Shown: positions 1 through 6,635, counted from the first letter of the stretch. The stretch: DNA of 13,609 nt from an uncultured Bacillaceae bacterium (GCA_937958375.1 CALGNY010000261.1:1-13609); one strand, 5' to 3'. A program made the numbers and translations. Notes: generated from the letters alone by a model not told the origin.

Positions 1-1
1 G

Positions 2-265
2 GAAGCCAAACAGTTAGGGCTCGTTGATTCGACGACCGATGACCTCCAATCAGCGGTCAATCAACACGTAGAAAAATTATCCCACTCACCGTTGCTGGCA
101 ATGATCCAAACGAAGAAAATTTATCAGGAAGAAAACCTAGGCAAACTGGAAGCTTATTTAGCTCAAGAAACTTCCGGACAAATCGAAATGCGTCAAACCG
201 AAGACCACCAAGAAGGCATTAAAGCTTTCATGGAAAAACGTAAGCCGGACTTTCATGGGAAATAG
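2..265 (+). CDS. enoyl-CoA hydratase/isomerase family protein, C-terminal part
   Basis: The reading frame is open from the window edge and ends at TAG 263-265, giving the last 87 residues of a longer protein. It begins EAKQLGLVDS, the segment that in crotonase-fold enzymes follows the active-site core ('A..GLV' preceding the C-terminal helices). It continues with the typical helical tail containing HSPLLAMIQTKKIY and a final EGIKAFMEKRKPDFHGK. The EGI.AF.EKR.P.F ending is a hallmark of the enoyl-CoA hydratase family, which hydrates trans-2-enoyl-CoA in fatty-acid or amino-acid breakdown. The catalytic residues lie upstream of the window, so substrate and exact reaction (hydratase, isomerase or a related crotonase) cannot be told. 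No T-rich terminator follows; the 51-bp repeat array begins 4 bp after the stop. Confidence 0.88.
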   Translation, partial: EAKQLGLVDSTTDDLQSAVNQHVEKLSHSPLLAMIQTKKIYQEENLGKLEAYLAQETSGQIEMRQTEDHQEGIKAFMEKRKPDFHGK

Positions 266-269
266 GATT

Positions 270-620
270 TATTTCGGTGATTGCTATGTTGAAGGTGGTG
301 AGTGAGTGCTCAACTACCGCTATTTCGAGCATCGCTATTTTGCGGGCATTGAGCGAGTGCTCAACTACCGTTATTTCGATCATTCCTATTTTGCGGGCAT
401 TGAGCAGCCGCTCAACCACCGCTATTTCAATCATTCCTAGTTTGCGGTAGTTGAGCGAGCGCTCAACTACCGCTATTTCGAGCATTGCTATTTTGCGGGC
501 ATTGAGCATCCGCTCAACTACTGCTATTTCGAGTATTCCTATTTTGCGGGCATTGAGCGAGTGCTCAACTACCGCTATTTCGAGGATTCCAGCGTAACGG
601 GCGTTGAGCGAGCGCTCAAC
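270..620. repeat. 51-bp tandem repeat array, about 6.9 copies
   Basis: The anchor GCTCAAC recurs at 308, 359, 410, 461, 512, 563 and 614, an exact 51-bp period with no indels. The first unit (270-320) is the most diverged on its left half and the last (from about 584) is also diverged, while inner units differ at only a few positions. Each unit contains a short inverted repeat, TTGAGC-GAGT-GCTCAA in its best form (for example 350-365), so the transcript could form a series of hairpins. Inside the unit a half-repeat is visible (GCTATTTCGAGCAT and GCTATTTTGCGGGCAT). The array fills nearly the whole gap between the enoyl-CoA hydratase gene and ykuS. Function unknown; a transcription- or mRNA-end-modifying role is possible but unproven. 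Confidence 0.9.
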
Positions 621-708
621 CAACCCCTTTCTTTAAAAAATCCCAAAATCACGCATAATTTCATCCAGACTTTCCAATAATAACGTTGGATTGTTGGAGG
701 TGAAATGA

Positions 709-951
709 ATGGCAAGAATTGCGGTGGAAGATACGCTAACCAATGTGAAACGCGCGTTACAGCAAAGTGGTCATGAAGTTGTCTCATTGGATGCTGAGCA
801 GACACAGGATTGTGACTGTTATTGCGTTTCAGGTCAAGAACAGAATGTGATGGGTATGAGTGAAACGACTACACAAGCACCTGTAATCAATTGCAGTGGA
901 AAAAATGCTCACGAAGTCGTTCAAGAAATCAATGAGATGTTCAACAACTAA
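709..951 (+). CDS. ykuS: UPF0180 (YkuS-like) small protein
   Basis: An 80-residue protein that matches the Bacillus YkuS/UPF0180 family in length and pattern: MARIAVEDTLTNVKRALQQSGHEVVSL at the N-terminus, a Cys-rich middle (DCDCYC, C34, C36 and C38) and a C-terminal helix EVVQEINEMF. Start: TTGGAGGTG (about 695-702) lies a few bases upstream of ATG 709, a good Shine-Dalgarno. An overlapping ATG at 705 is in another frame. The biochemical role of the family is unknown. In this copy the middle is notable for three cysteines in CxCxC spacing, which could bind a metal or form disulfides (inference). The gene is a single unit closed by the terminator at 964-1003. I see no convincing SigA promoter between the repeat array and the gene. 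Confidence 0.87.
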   Translation: MARIAVEDTLTNVKRALQQSGHEVVSLDAEQTQDCDCYCVSGQEQNVMGMSETTTQAPVINCSGKNAHEVVQEINEMFNN

Positions 952-963
952 CACTTCTTCATC

Positions 964-1003
964 AAAAAACCAGCCATGGTCTCCTTTCATGGCTGGTTTT
1001 TCT
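964..1003. terminator. bidirectional rho-independent terminator (ykuS / FMN reductase)
   Basis: A perfect 11-bp stem AACCAGCCATG (968-978) pairs with CATGGCTGGTT (988-998) around a 9-nt loop. It is followed by T-rich sequence on the plus strand and preceded by A-rich sequence that gives a T run on the minus strand, so it serves both convergent genes. Confidence 0.9.
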
Positions 1004-1006
1004 TCG

Positions 1007-1576
1007 TCAAAATTCCGAATGCAGTTCATTCCCTTTTCGGGCTTCTTCACTCATTTTCATATATAAATCAAAAATCCGGATCATTTCTTGTAGTCGGCTC
1101 GCTACGTCTTCACTGATCATTTCATTCGCCGGAGAAAAATGTTCACTATGCGTGTATACGTAATTTGGCGTCACAAACGATCGGAAATAATCCAAAATGG
1201 GTTTCAATTGATTTTCTACGACCAAATGGTGTTGGAATGTTCCCCCATTCGCGACAACCGAAACAGGTTTATATCGCATTGTGTTTGGCGAAATCAAGTC
1301 AAATAAATTCTTCAATGCGCCTGGAATGGACCCTTGAAAAATTGGTGTTGCGATTATGTACCCATCCGATTCTTCCATTTTCGAGATGGCTTTTTGGGTA
1401 TCCTCATTATATTGTTCGGACGCACGACCATCTGCCAGCTCAAGAGATAACTGATCCAACTGCAAGTAATCTATTTGATACGGATGGTTCCCTTCTTCCA
1501 TATAATTTTCTATCAATTTTAATAGCACTTTCGGTTTTTCACCGACAATGCTTCCGTTAATCAATACGATTTTCAA
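1007..1576 (-). CDS. NAD(P)H-dependent FMN reductase (flavodoxin-like fold)
   Basis: A 189-residue protein of the NADPH-dependent FMN reductase family (SsuE/azobenzene-reductase-like). It opens MKIVLINGSIVGEKPK, the first beta strand and the phosphate-binding loop (NGS at 7-9). It carries the family signature YIIATPIFQGSIPGALKNLFDL at about 73-94, where the TPIFQGSIPGALKN loop contacts flavin and the dimer partner, and then a third strand VSVVANGG (105-112). Such enzymes reduce FMN, quinones or azo compounds with NAD(P)H in the cytoplasm; the true substrate is not visible. The start codon is TTG (minus strand at 1576-1574), preceded by GAGAGGGG with a 9-nt gap, so the rare start is well supported. 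The frame has no better ATG nearby. It converges with ykuS and shares its terminator. Confidence 0.87.
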   Translation of the reverse strand: MKIVLINGSIVGEKPKVLLKLIENYMEEGNHPYQIDYLQLDQLSLELADGRASEQYNEDTQKAISKMEESDGYIIATPIFQGSIPGALKNLFDLISPNTMRYKPVSVVANGGTFQHHLVVENQLKPILDYFRSFVTPNYVYTHSEHFSPANEMISEDVASRLQEMIRIFDLYMKMSEEARKGNELHSEF

Positions 1577-1645
1577 AGATACGAACCCCTCTCTATCTCA
1601 CCCATTATCACACGTCAAAAACAACCTATCTACCATTTTAAAACG

Positions 1646-1675
1646 ATTATAAGCATAATAGTCAACTTTTTGACT
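1646..1675 (-). promoter_or_regulatory. possible promoter/operator of the FMN reductase gene
   Basis: On the minus strand a consensus -10 hexamer TATAAT (plus 1646-1651) lies about 70 bp upstream of the TTG start. Just upstream is a perfect small inverted repeat, AGTCAA-CTTT-TTGACT (1660-1675), which would overlap the spacer and -35 zone and could bind a regulator. No good -35 hexamer sits at 17 bp, so activation or weak expression is possible. Tentative. Confidence 0.3.
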
Positions 1676-1962
1676 TTTAAAAATCTATTTAGTTGGAAAG
1701 GATGGGACTACGCGAGATTGTTTCCCTGATTCTCAACCTAAACGATTTTCTATCAAATAGGCCTTTCTTTCAGACTATTTCGTTTCATTACAGCACCTGT
1801 TAAGAGATTGTTATAGAGCTGTTCAGTGATTGAAACGAGCCTGTAGCCTACGTCTGATAGAATGCGAGTTGTGATTTGAAAATTAGGGATGGCTTTCGAG
1901 CGAATCGGTCAGTGAATGACCAAGGCGTAAAAAGCCACCATTACAATATACGGAGGGGTTTG
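1676..1962. other. long leader/intergenic region upstream of the 3D-domain gene
   Basis: About 290 bp without a supported gene. The only promoter-like element I see is TGATAGAAT at 1855-1863, an extended -10 (TGn-TAGAAT) about 100 bp upstream of the chosen ATG, without a recognisable -35. The upstream in-frame ATG at 1876 would add 29 hydrophilic, basic residues in front of the membrane segment and has no good ribosome-binding site, so I treat that stretch as leader. Confidence 0.3.
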
Positions 1963-2625
1963 ATGAACAACGTGTTCAAAAACAAATTGGGCTTAATCGG
2001 AATTATCGCCATCTGTTTTGTTCTTTTCGGTTTTGCCATTTTGGAAGGACTCAACGATCAAGCAAGCCGTGAATCGAGTGTACATGCCGATACAGTTAAA
2101 ACACCCATTCAAGAACATACTATTGCCGAATTAGATATCCAAGATAAAAAGAATCCACAGATTCTGCAATATACCGGAGATGAGGTTGCCCAAGAGAAAC
2201 CTGTTGCGGTGAAACCAAAATCAGAAACTGAAAGCAAACCGGAGAAAAGTTCCAACCAGGAAACCAAACAAGCGCAACAAACGAAGAAACAAGAAAAAGG
2301 TAAAATTGTACAAGCTAACGCAAGTCAATCCAGTAACCAGACCATGTATGTTACTGCGACAGCCTATACAGCGTATTGCGATGGATGCAGCGGTGTAACG
2401 TATACCGGAATTGACTTACGGGCGAATCCGAATCAGAAAGTCATTGCCGTCGACCCGAATGTGATACCGCTTGGTTCGAAAGTTTGGGTAGAAGGATACG
2501 GAACAGCAATCGCAGGAGATACGGGATCGGCCATCAAAGGAAATCGAATTGATCTTTTTATCCCGAACCATGACGAAGCAGTCCGCTATGGGGTTAAGGA
2601 AGTCAAAATTGAGATAATCGAATAA
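1963..2625 (+). CDS. membrane-anchored 3D-domain cell-wall protein (YocH-like, no LysM)
   Basis: From ATG 1963 the product is 220 residues: a short basic head, one hydrophobic segment (about 9-29, signal anchor or uncleaved signal), a long charged Lys/Glu/Gln linker (about 35-125), and a C-terminal 3D domain (about 129-219). The 3D domain has the expected pattern: TATAYTAYCDGCSG (131-144), KVIAVDPNVIPLGSKVWVEG (159-178), and GDTGSAIKGNRIDLF (185-199). The three conserved aspartates are D164, D186 and D197. This fold is related to the MltA lytic-transglycosylase barrel and occurs in Bacillus YocH and in Rpf-like muralytic proteins, so peptidoglycan cleavage or remodelling outside the membrane is likely. 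Unlike YocH it has no LysM domain; the membrane anchor and linker would span the wall instead. The start rests on GGAGGGG (1952-1958) just upstream of ATG 1963. Confidence 0.85.
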   Translation: MNNVFKNKLGLIGIIAICFVLFGFAILEGLNDQASRESSVHADTVKTPIQEHTIAELDIQDKKNPQILQYTGDEVAQEKPVAVKPKSETESKPEKSSNQETKQAQQTKKQEKGKIVQANASQSSNQTMYVTATAYTAYCDGCSGVTYTGIDLRANPNQKVIAVDPNVIPLGSKVWVEGYGTAIAGDTGSAIKGNRIDLFIPNHDEAVRYGVKEVKIEIIE

Positions 2626-2633
2626 AGGTTTTG

Positions 2634-2668
2634 GGACCATTCAGATTATTGCTGAGTGGTCCTTTTTT
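2634..2668 (+). terminator. rho-independent terminator of the 3D-domain gene
   Basis: GGACCATTCAG (2634-2644) pairs with CTGAGTGGTCC (2652-2662), with one G-U type mismatch, followed directly by six T residues. It lies 8 bp after the stop codon. Confidence 0.9.
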
Positions 2669-2768
2669 GTTCGGTTTCAAAAAAATCCATTCAGGGAATC
2701 GATAAACAAGATTTTCACAATAAAATGATACTAAAATAAAGGGTAGCGAGCGATAGGAGGCTCTGGCC

Positions 2769-3137
2769 ATGTTCACATTTTTACCAAGTAGGGACGAACG
2801 AACAATTGCTTTAGGGATTGAAGGTACGGTAGACGAAGAAGATGCCAAAAAAATCGAAGAATATGTGGACGAACACTTTGGCGATGACGAACCCTTTAAC
2901 GTGATTGCCTATATGAATGAAGTCGAAAGTACGACATTCAAAGGAACGTTAAAAGGCATGAAGTTCGACGGAAAACGGTGGAACCAATTTCAAAAGTTCG
3001 CGATCATCAGCGACAAGAATTGGATTCAAGCCGCAACGAATATCGGCTCGATTCTTCCAGGTGTAAAAGCAAAACATTTCAAAAAAGATGAAGTCGACGA
3101 GGCATGGGGCTGGTTATTGAAAAACGAGGATCAGTAA
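2769..3137 (+). CDS. SpoIIAA-like / STAS-fold protein
   Basis: A 122-residue soluble protein resembling the SpoIIAA-like family (STAS/SEC14-type fold, formerly DUF3478). The N-terminal strand region MFTFLPSRDERTIALGIEGTVDEEDAKKI, the central NVIAYMNEVESTTFKGTLKGMKF, the strand KFAIISDKNWIQAATNIGSILPGVKAKHF and the closing helix DEAWGWLL follow that family's order. Such proteins are small lipid-binding or regulatory domains; no specific ligand or partner is known for this one. It lacks a recognisable SpoIIAA-type phosphorylatable serine context, so it should not be taken as an anti-sigma antagonist. AGGAGG at 2755-2760 with an 8-nt gap supports ATG 2769. It is a single gene between two terminators. 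Confidence 0.8.
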   Translation: MFTFLPSRDERTIALGIEGTVDEEDAKKIEEYVDEHFGDDEPFNVIAYMNEVESTTFKGTLKGMKFDGKRWNQFQKFAIISDKNWIQAATNIGSILPGVKAKHFKKDEVDEAWGWLLKNEDQ

Positions 3138-3145
3138 CCTGACTT

Positions 3146-3193
3146 GGAGAGGTGAGGACGTATGAAATTCATTCGTCCCCCCTCTCCTTTTTC
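3146..3193 (+). terminator. rho-independent terminator of the SpoIIAA-like gene
   Basis: A long imperfect stem starting GGAGAGG (3146-3152) with GGACG inside pairs with CGTCC...CCTCTCC (ending 3187) around an A/T-rich loop, followed by a T-rich tail. The minus-strand side lacks a T run, so it would not serve the opposing yqjF gene well. Confidence 0.8.
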
Positions 3194-3195
3194 TA

Positions 3196-3933
3196 TCACG
3201 TATTTTTAAATGGCCAAAAAAGCGCTCGTTTTTGATACGCATAAAAACAGTAGGGTTCACCGAGGATCGCATCGTTCACCATGGTCGGGAGCATCTGATT
3301 TTGCTTCAGTTCGACGTCTACCTCAGCCACACGCCAAGCTCGGTGGTGAATCGGACCTTCAAAAATGCTCTTTCCACACTCAGAAAACAGAAAATAACGA
3401 TCGGCCAACCATTTCGTCAAACTCCCCTTTTCGGCCACATGTGTTTTTTCAGACGGTCGAAACGTTGCCTCAAAAACGACTTGCCGATTTGATTTCCTCC
3501 GACTGAGATAATGATATGTTCCACTGTTTCTTCCCTTCGTCATTTCCATTTCTGCATAATAATAAGGTAATGTAGCAAAACGGGCACCCAAAACAGCCAT
3601 TATTTTTTCGGCATCCAAGCTGAAAAAATATACACCCGGCTTTCCATTCCGCCTCACATACGTTCGCACGTTGAGTTCCAAAAATTGATCGATCCCTTTC
3701 AATGGAATTCTCCGTACCGTAAAGTTTTCAATTTTGAAAGGCAAAACAGTAATCCACGCTTTCCCGTCAAATGTATCTACCTCTAAGCCTTCCGGAATGA
3801 TTTTTCCCACGGTATGCTCATCGACAGGATAATTGATGAACAACAGGTGTTTCCATAGCTGACTCGCGATCCATGGTCCATTCGGATAATCGGTCGTTCG
3901 ATGATTCGTTTGTTTTAAAATGTCTTCATACAT
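3196..3933 (-). CDS. yqjF: YqjF family (DUF2071) protein
   Basis: A 245-residue protein that matches Bacillus YqjF (DUF2071) over its full length. Visible features are the N-terminal WKHLLFINYPVDEHTVGKIIPEGLEVDTFDGKAWITVLPFKI (27-69) and LKGIDQFLELNVRTYVRRNGKPGVYFFSLDA (78-108), the segment where these proteins read 'N.RTYV...GKPGVYFFSLDA'. The C-terminus carries the short motif HHRAWRVAEVDVEL. The fold is a beta-barrel related to acetoacetate decarboxylase-like proteins, but no catalytic activity is established, so I assign none. Start: AAGGTGAT lies just upstream of ATG 3933. It lies downstream of ohr on the same strand, separated by 189 bp that contain a structured element and a palindrome (see separate entries). 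Confidence 0.88.
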   Translation of the reverse strand: MYEDILKQTNHRTTDYPNGPWIASQLWKHLLFINYPVDEHTVGKIIPEGLEVDTFDGKAWITVLPFKIENFTVRRIPLKGIDQFLELNVRTYVRRNGKPGVYFFSLDAEKIMAVLGARFATLPYYYAEMEMTKGRNSGTYHYLSRRKSNRQVVFEATFRPSEKTHVAEKGSLTKWLADRYFLFSECGKSIFEGPIHHRAWRVAEVDVELKQNQMLPTMVNDAILGEPYCFYAYQKRALFWPFKNT

Positions 3934-3961
3934 TTAATCACCTTCAACTCAGGATTCGATC

Positions 3962-3977
3962 AAACAAACGATTGTTT
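3962..3977. promoter_or_regulatory. palindrome upstream of yqjF, possible operator
   Basis: AAACAA-ACGA-TTGTTT (3962-3977) is a perfect 6+6 bp inverted repeat 29-44 bp upstream of the yqjF start codon, where a repressor of the TetR or MarR kind could act. No matching copy is seen elsewhere in the window, so the role is a guess. Confidence 0.3.
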
Positions 3978-3990
3978 AATGTTCATAATC

Positions 3991-4103
3991 AAAAACAAGA
4001 CTCAGGAAGAGAACCGTCTTGAGCGAATCGCGTCGTGAACCTTTTCAGATACACTTGCCCCATCGCTTTCAAACGTTTTCTATTTCCTGAGTCGCTTGTT
4101 AAC
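3991..4103 (-). other. structured RNA element between ohr and yqjF (possible attenuator)
   Basis: Read on the minus strand, GACTCAGGAA (4093-4084) is perfectly complementary to TTCCTGAGTC (4008-3999), and the pairing extends by AACAA/TTGTT across a two-base bulge. The 3' arm is followed by a T-rich run (3995-3991). A competing short hairpin, CAAGAC (4021-4016) with GTCTTG (4001-3996), uses the same 3' arm and ends at the same T run. Two mutually exclusive pairings ending in a T tract are the layout of an attenuator, or simply of an imperfect ohr terminator. Confidence 0.4.
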
Positions 4104-4122
4104 TAACACGATTCATATTTGA

Positions 4123-4548
4123 TTAGGATTCGTTTGATTTAGCTTCCAATTCAACGTCTACATTCCCTCTGGTCGCTTTGGAATATGGACAAACTTGGTG
4201 TGCTTCTTTCATCAATTCTTCTGCTTCATCTTGTGAAACGCCGTTAAATTCAGTGATTAATTTTGCAGCGATTTTAAATCCACTATCGCCGTCCTTCAAA
4301 AATTTAACTTCTGCAGTCGTTGTCGTGTCGATGTTTTTATTCTTCTGTTTTGCAACGAGGTTCACCGCACCGTCATAACAAGCGGAATAAGCGGCTGCGA
4401 AAAGCTGCTCTGGGTTGGTTCCGGTCTCGTCCGTATTTTCCGTCGGCATGACAATATTCAGATCGATAATCCCGTCATCTGATTTGACGCGGCCATTCCG
4501 ACCACCTTTAGCCGTTGCTTTGGTCGTAAACAATTCATTACCCATCAT
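4123..4548 (-). CDS. ohr: organic hydroperoxide resistance protein (Ohr, OsmC/Ohr family)
   Basis: A 141-residue thiol peroxidase of the Ohr branch, which reduces organic hydroperoxides in the cytoplasm using two cysteines and lipoylated protein donors (family knowledge). The signature NPEQLFAAAYSACYDGA places the peroxidatic cysteine at C57 with E47 nearby, and HQVCPYSKATRGNVDVEL places the resolving cysteine at C120. R20 in GGRNGRV fits the conserved active-site arginine. The length is normal for the family. Start: AAGGAGT is six to nine bases upstream of the first ATG (4548); the second ATG (4545) is also possible. It diverges from the catalase gene across 193 bp, forming a peroxide-defence pair. 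No OhrR-type operator (AT-rich TACAATT/AATTGTA) is visible. Confidence 0.93.
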   Translation of the reverse strand: MMGNELFTTKATAKGGRNGRVKSDDGIIDLNIVMPTENTDETGTNPEQLFAAAYSACYDGAVNLVAKQKNKNIDTTTTAEVKFLKDGDSGFKIAAKLITEFNGVSQDEAEELMKEAHQVCPYSKATRGNVDVELEAKSNES

Positions 4549-4574
4549 TCAACACTCCTTTGTTTGATTATGTT

Positions 4575-4615
4575 CTTTTATTCCCTTATGTGGTTTAGTT
4601 CAAGCATAAATGAAC
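4575..4615 (-). promoter_or_regulatory. candidate ohr promoter with overlapping inverted repeat
   Basis: On the minus strand TTGAAC (4603-4598) is followed after 17 bp by TAAAAG (4580-4575), a fair SigA-type promoter about 25 bp from the start codon. A weak inverted repeat GTTCA...TGAAC (4598-4615) overlaps the -35 box. Confidence 0.35.
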
Positions 4616-4657
4616 GATCAACTTCCTTCAAATAAAACAAAATTTTGTGGTGAACAC

Positions 4658-4682
4658 GATTAAATCATTCCAAGGCGGGAAA
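4658..4682 (+). promoter_or_regulatory. candidate SigB-type promoter of the catalase gene
   Basis: GATTAA (4658-4663), a 13-bp gap and GGGAAA (4677-4682) approximate the general-stress sigma-B consensus GTTTAA-N12-14-GGGWAW. They lie about 60 bp upstream of the start codon. Catalases of the KatE/KatX kind are known sigma-B targets in Bacillus subtilis, which makes the match plausible. One mismatch in the -35. No PerR box was found. Confidence 0.4.
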
Positions 4683-4741
4683 GGATACATATAGCCCTTC
4701 TACTGTCTTGTGGATGAGAAATATTTTTAGAGGAGGATTAC

Positions 4742-6337
4742 ATGGCTGACGATCAATCCAAGAAGCAGGAAACGAATGAGGAGCGACTGACCAACCGGCA
4801 GGGACATCCGGTCACACAAAACCAAAACATACGGACGGTTGGCAATCGAGGACCAGGTACATTAGAGAACTACGACTACATTGAGAAAATTAGTCACTTT
4901 GACCGCGAACGCGTACCTGAGCGTGTCGTGCATGGAAGAGGTGCCGGTGCACACGGTTATTTTGAAGCCTATGGGAAAATCGGTGATGAACCCTCGTCAA
5001 AATATACACGCGCAAAATTATTCCAGGAAGAAGGCAAACGAACACCTGTATTCGTTCGTTTTTCTACAGTGATCCACGGCACACACTCCCCAGAAACACT
5101 ACGTGACCCACGCGGATTTGCTGTGAAGTTTTACACAGAAGACGGAAACTGGGACTTGGTCGGGAATAATATCAAAATCTTCTTCATCCGGGATGCAATG
5201 AAATTCCCTGATATGATTCATGCGTTCAAACCAGACCCGATCACGAATATTCAAGATCCTGAGCGATTCTTTGATTTCTGTGCCAGTTCACCAGAGTCAT
5301 TCCATATGGTGACGTTCATTTATTCTCCTTGGGGAATTCCGGCGAACTACCGACAGATGCAAGGCTCTGGAGTAAACACCTACAAAATGGTCAATGACAA
5401 AGGTGAAGCCGTTCTTGTTAAATATCATTGGGAACCAAAACAAGGCATCAAAAATTTGACCCAAAAAGAAGCAGAAGAAATCCAAGGAAAAAACTTTAAC
5501 CATGCAACGCAAGACTTATATGAGGCGATTGAACGAGGTGACTACCCAGAGTGGGAGCTGTTTGTTCAGATTATGGAAGATGGCGAACATCCAGAATTGG
5601 ACTTTGACCCATTAGATGACACCAAACTTTGGCCTGAAGACCAATTCCCATGGTTACCTGTCGGACGAATGGTACTCGACAAAAATCCGGAAGATTATTT
5701 CTCAGAAGTGGAACAAGCGGCTTTTGGGACAGGCGTGTTAGTCGATGGGCTCGATTTCTCCGACGACAAGATGCTACAGGGCCGTACGTTTTCTTACTCG
5801 GATACCCAGAGATACCGTGTAGGCGGAAATTATTTGCAGCTTCCGATCAACCGGGCAAAGAAACAAGTCAACACCAACCAAGAAGGTGGCGAAATGCGCT
5901 ATGAGGTTGATCGTAAACCAGGAAAAAATCCGGCGATTAACTATGAGCCTTCCATTATCGGTGGGTATGAAGAAGCTGAACCCTACGGCAAAGAACACAA
6001 GCCTCGCGTTGAAGGCGAGTTGACCCGGGAATCCATCGATCGTCACGATAACACCAAGCAAGCTGGTGAAACGTTCAGACAGTTTGAGGAATGGGAAAAA
6101 GCAGAGCTGATCTCGAACTTGGTCAACGATTTGGCCAAATGTGACCAGCGAATCCAAGACCGTTGGATGGAGCTTGCCGATGATGCCGATGAAGAATACG
6201 GAAGACGTTTACGCGAAGGGTTGGAAAACGCAAAACACATGAAAGATGATTCCAACCGTGGCCCATTAGGAAACACTTCCGCGGATGAAGCAACGAAAGA
6301 TGCTCAAGAAAAAGGTCATGACGCCGACCCTTACTAA
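4742..6337 (+). CDS. heme catalase, KatX-like small-subunit type
   Basis: A 531-residue monofunctional catalase that dismutates hydrogen peroxide to water and oxygen in the cytoplasm. The distal histidine is H64 in RVVHGRGAGAHG, the catalytic asparagine is N142 in DLVGNNIKIFFIRDA, and the proximal heme ligand is Y352 in RTFSYSDTQRYR with R348 beside it. Length is slightly above the usual 480-500 because of a hydrophilic head (1-40) and a charged tail ending GHDADPY. The head and the phrase TNRQGHPVTQNQNIRTVGNRGPGTLENYD recall the Bacillus KatX group, which is under SigB/SigF control; this subgroup assignment is from memory of the family and is less certain than the catalase call. GAGGAGG ends a few bases before ATG 4742. 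It is monocistronic with a strong terminator, and divergent from ohr. Confidence 0.96.
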   Translation: MADDQSKKQETNEERLTNRQGHPVTQNQNIRTVGNRGPGTLENYDYIEKISHFDRERVPERVVHGRGAGAHGYFEAYGKIGDEPSSKYTRAKLFQEEGKRTPVFVRFSTVIHGTHSPETLRDPRGFAVKFYTEDGNWDLVGNNIKIFFIRDAMKFPDMIHAFKPDPITNIQDPERFFDFCASSPESFHMVTFIYSPWGIPANYRQMQGSGVNTYKMVNDKGEAVLVKYHWEPKQGIKNLTQKEAEEIQGKNFNHATQDLYEAIERGDYPEWELFVQIMEDGEHPELDFDPLDDTKLWPEDQFPWLPVGRMVLDKNPEDYFSEVEQAAFGTGVLVDGLDFSDDKMLQGRTFSYSDTQRYRVGGNYLQLPINRAKKQVNTNQEGGEMRYEVDRKPGKNPAINYEPSIIGGYEEAEPYGKEHKPRVEGELTRESIDRHDNTKQAGETFRQFEEWEKAELISNLVNDLAKCDQRIQDRWMELADDADEEYGRRLREGLENAKHMKDDSNRGPLGNTSADEATKDAQEKGHDADPY

Positions 6338-6352
6338 GTTACCAATGAACCA

Positions 6353-6392
6353 AAAAAAGCTCTCCACCCAAAACCGGATGGAGAGCTTTTTT
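6353..6392. terminator. terminator of the catalase gene
   Basis: A perfect 14-bp stem AAAAAAGCTCTCCA (6353-6366) pairs with TGGAGAGCTTTTTT (6379-6392). It has T tracts on both strands, so it can also act as a back-up for the opposing csp gene. Confidence 0.93.
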
Positions 6393-6403
6393 GCATATAA
6401 AAA

Positions 6404-6425
6404 GGTGCACGCTAAAGCGTACACC
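6404..6425 (-). terminator. terminator of the cold-shock gene
   Basis: On the minus strand GGTGTACGCT and AGCGTGCACC form a ten-pair stem (one G-U) with a tiny loop, followed by a run of T (plus 6399-6403 is A-rich). It lies 12 bp after the csp stop codon. Confidence 0.88.
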
Positions 6426-6437
6426 CTTGGAATGTCA

Positions 6438-6635
6438 TTACTGAGCAACTACGTTAGCTGCTTGTGGTCCGCGATCGCCTTCAACGATTTCGAACTCTAC
6501 TGTTTGACCTTCTTCTAAAGTTTTGAAACCTTCAGCTTGGATTGCTGAGAAGTGTACGAATACATCGTCGCCATCTTCGCGCTCGATGAATCCAAAACCT
6601 TTTTCTGAGTTAAACCATTTTACTGTACCTGTCAT
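6438..6635 (-). CDS. CspA-family cold-shock protein
   Basis: A 65-residue single-domain cold-shock protein that binds single-stranded RNA and DNA and melts mRNA structure. It has the RNP1 motif KGFGFIE (12-18) and RNP2 VFVHF (25-29), starts MTGTVKWFNSEKG and ends GPQAANVV, all standard for CspA/B/C/D of bacilli. Which paralogue it is cannot be told. Start: AAGGAGG is about 10 bases upstream of ATG 6635. It is convergent with the catalase gene and shares the terminator zone 6353-6425. Confidence 0.97.
   Translation of the reverse strand: MTGTVKWFNSEKGFGFIEREDGDDVFVHFSAIQAEGFKTLEEGQTVEFEIVEGDRGPQAANVVAQ

Noticed and set aside
228..623. Minus-strand 131-codon open frame with 17-residue repeats (LEIAVVERSLNARKI-like)
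   Set aside because: It is a by-product of the 51-bp tandem repeat: because 51 is a multiple of three, one stop-free frame stays open. There is no ribosome-binding site and it overlaps the end of the enoyl-CoA hydratase gene.
1660..1675. GTCAA-N4-TTGAC near the FMN reductase promoter as another FNR-type box
   Set aside because: The half-sites point outward (GTCAA before TTGAC), the reverse of TTGAC-N4-GTCAA, so it is a different inverted repeat.
1876..1962. N-terminal extension of the 3D-domain protein from ATG 1876
   Set aside because: It has no ribosome-binding site and puts 29 hydrophilic residues before the membrane segment, while ATG 1963 has a strong GGAGGGG upstream.
3991..4103. T-box riboswitch between ohr and yqjF
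   Set aside because: The conserved T-box sequence (AAGGGTGGAACCGCG type) is missing and the downstream gene is not an amino-acid or tRNA-synthetase gene.
4549..4741. PerR or OhrR operators in the ohr-catalase divergent region
   Set aside because: Neither TTATAAT-N-ATTATAA nor a TACAATT/AATTGTA palindrome is present; only a weak GTTCA/TGAAC repeat is seen.
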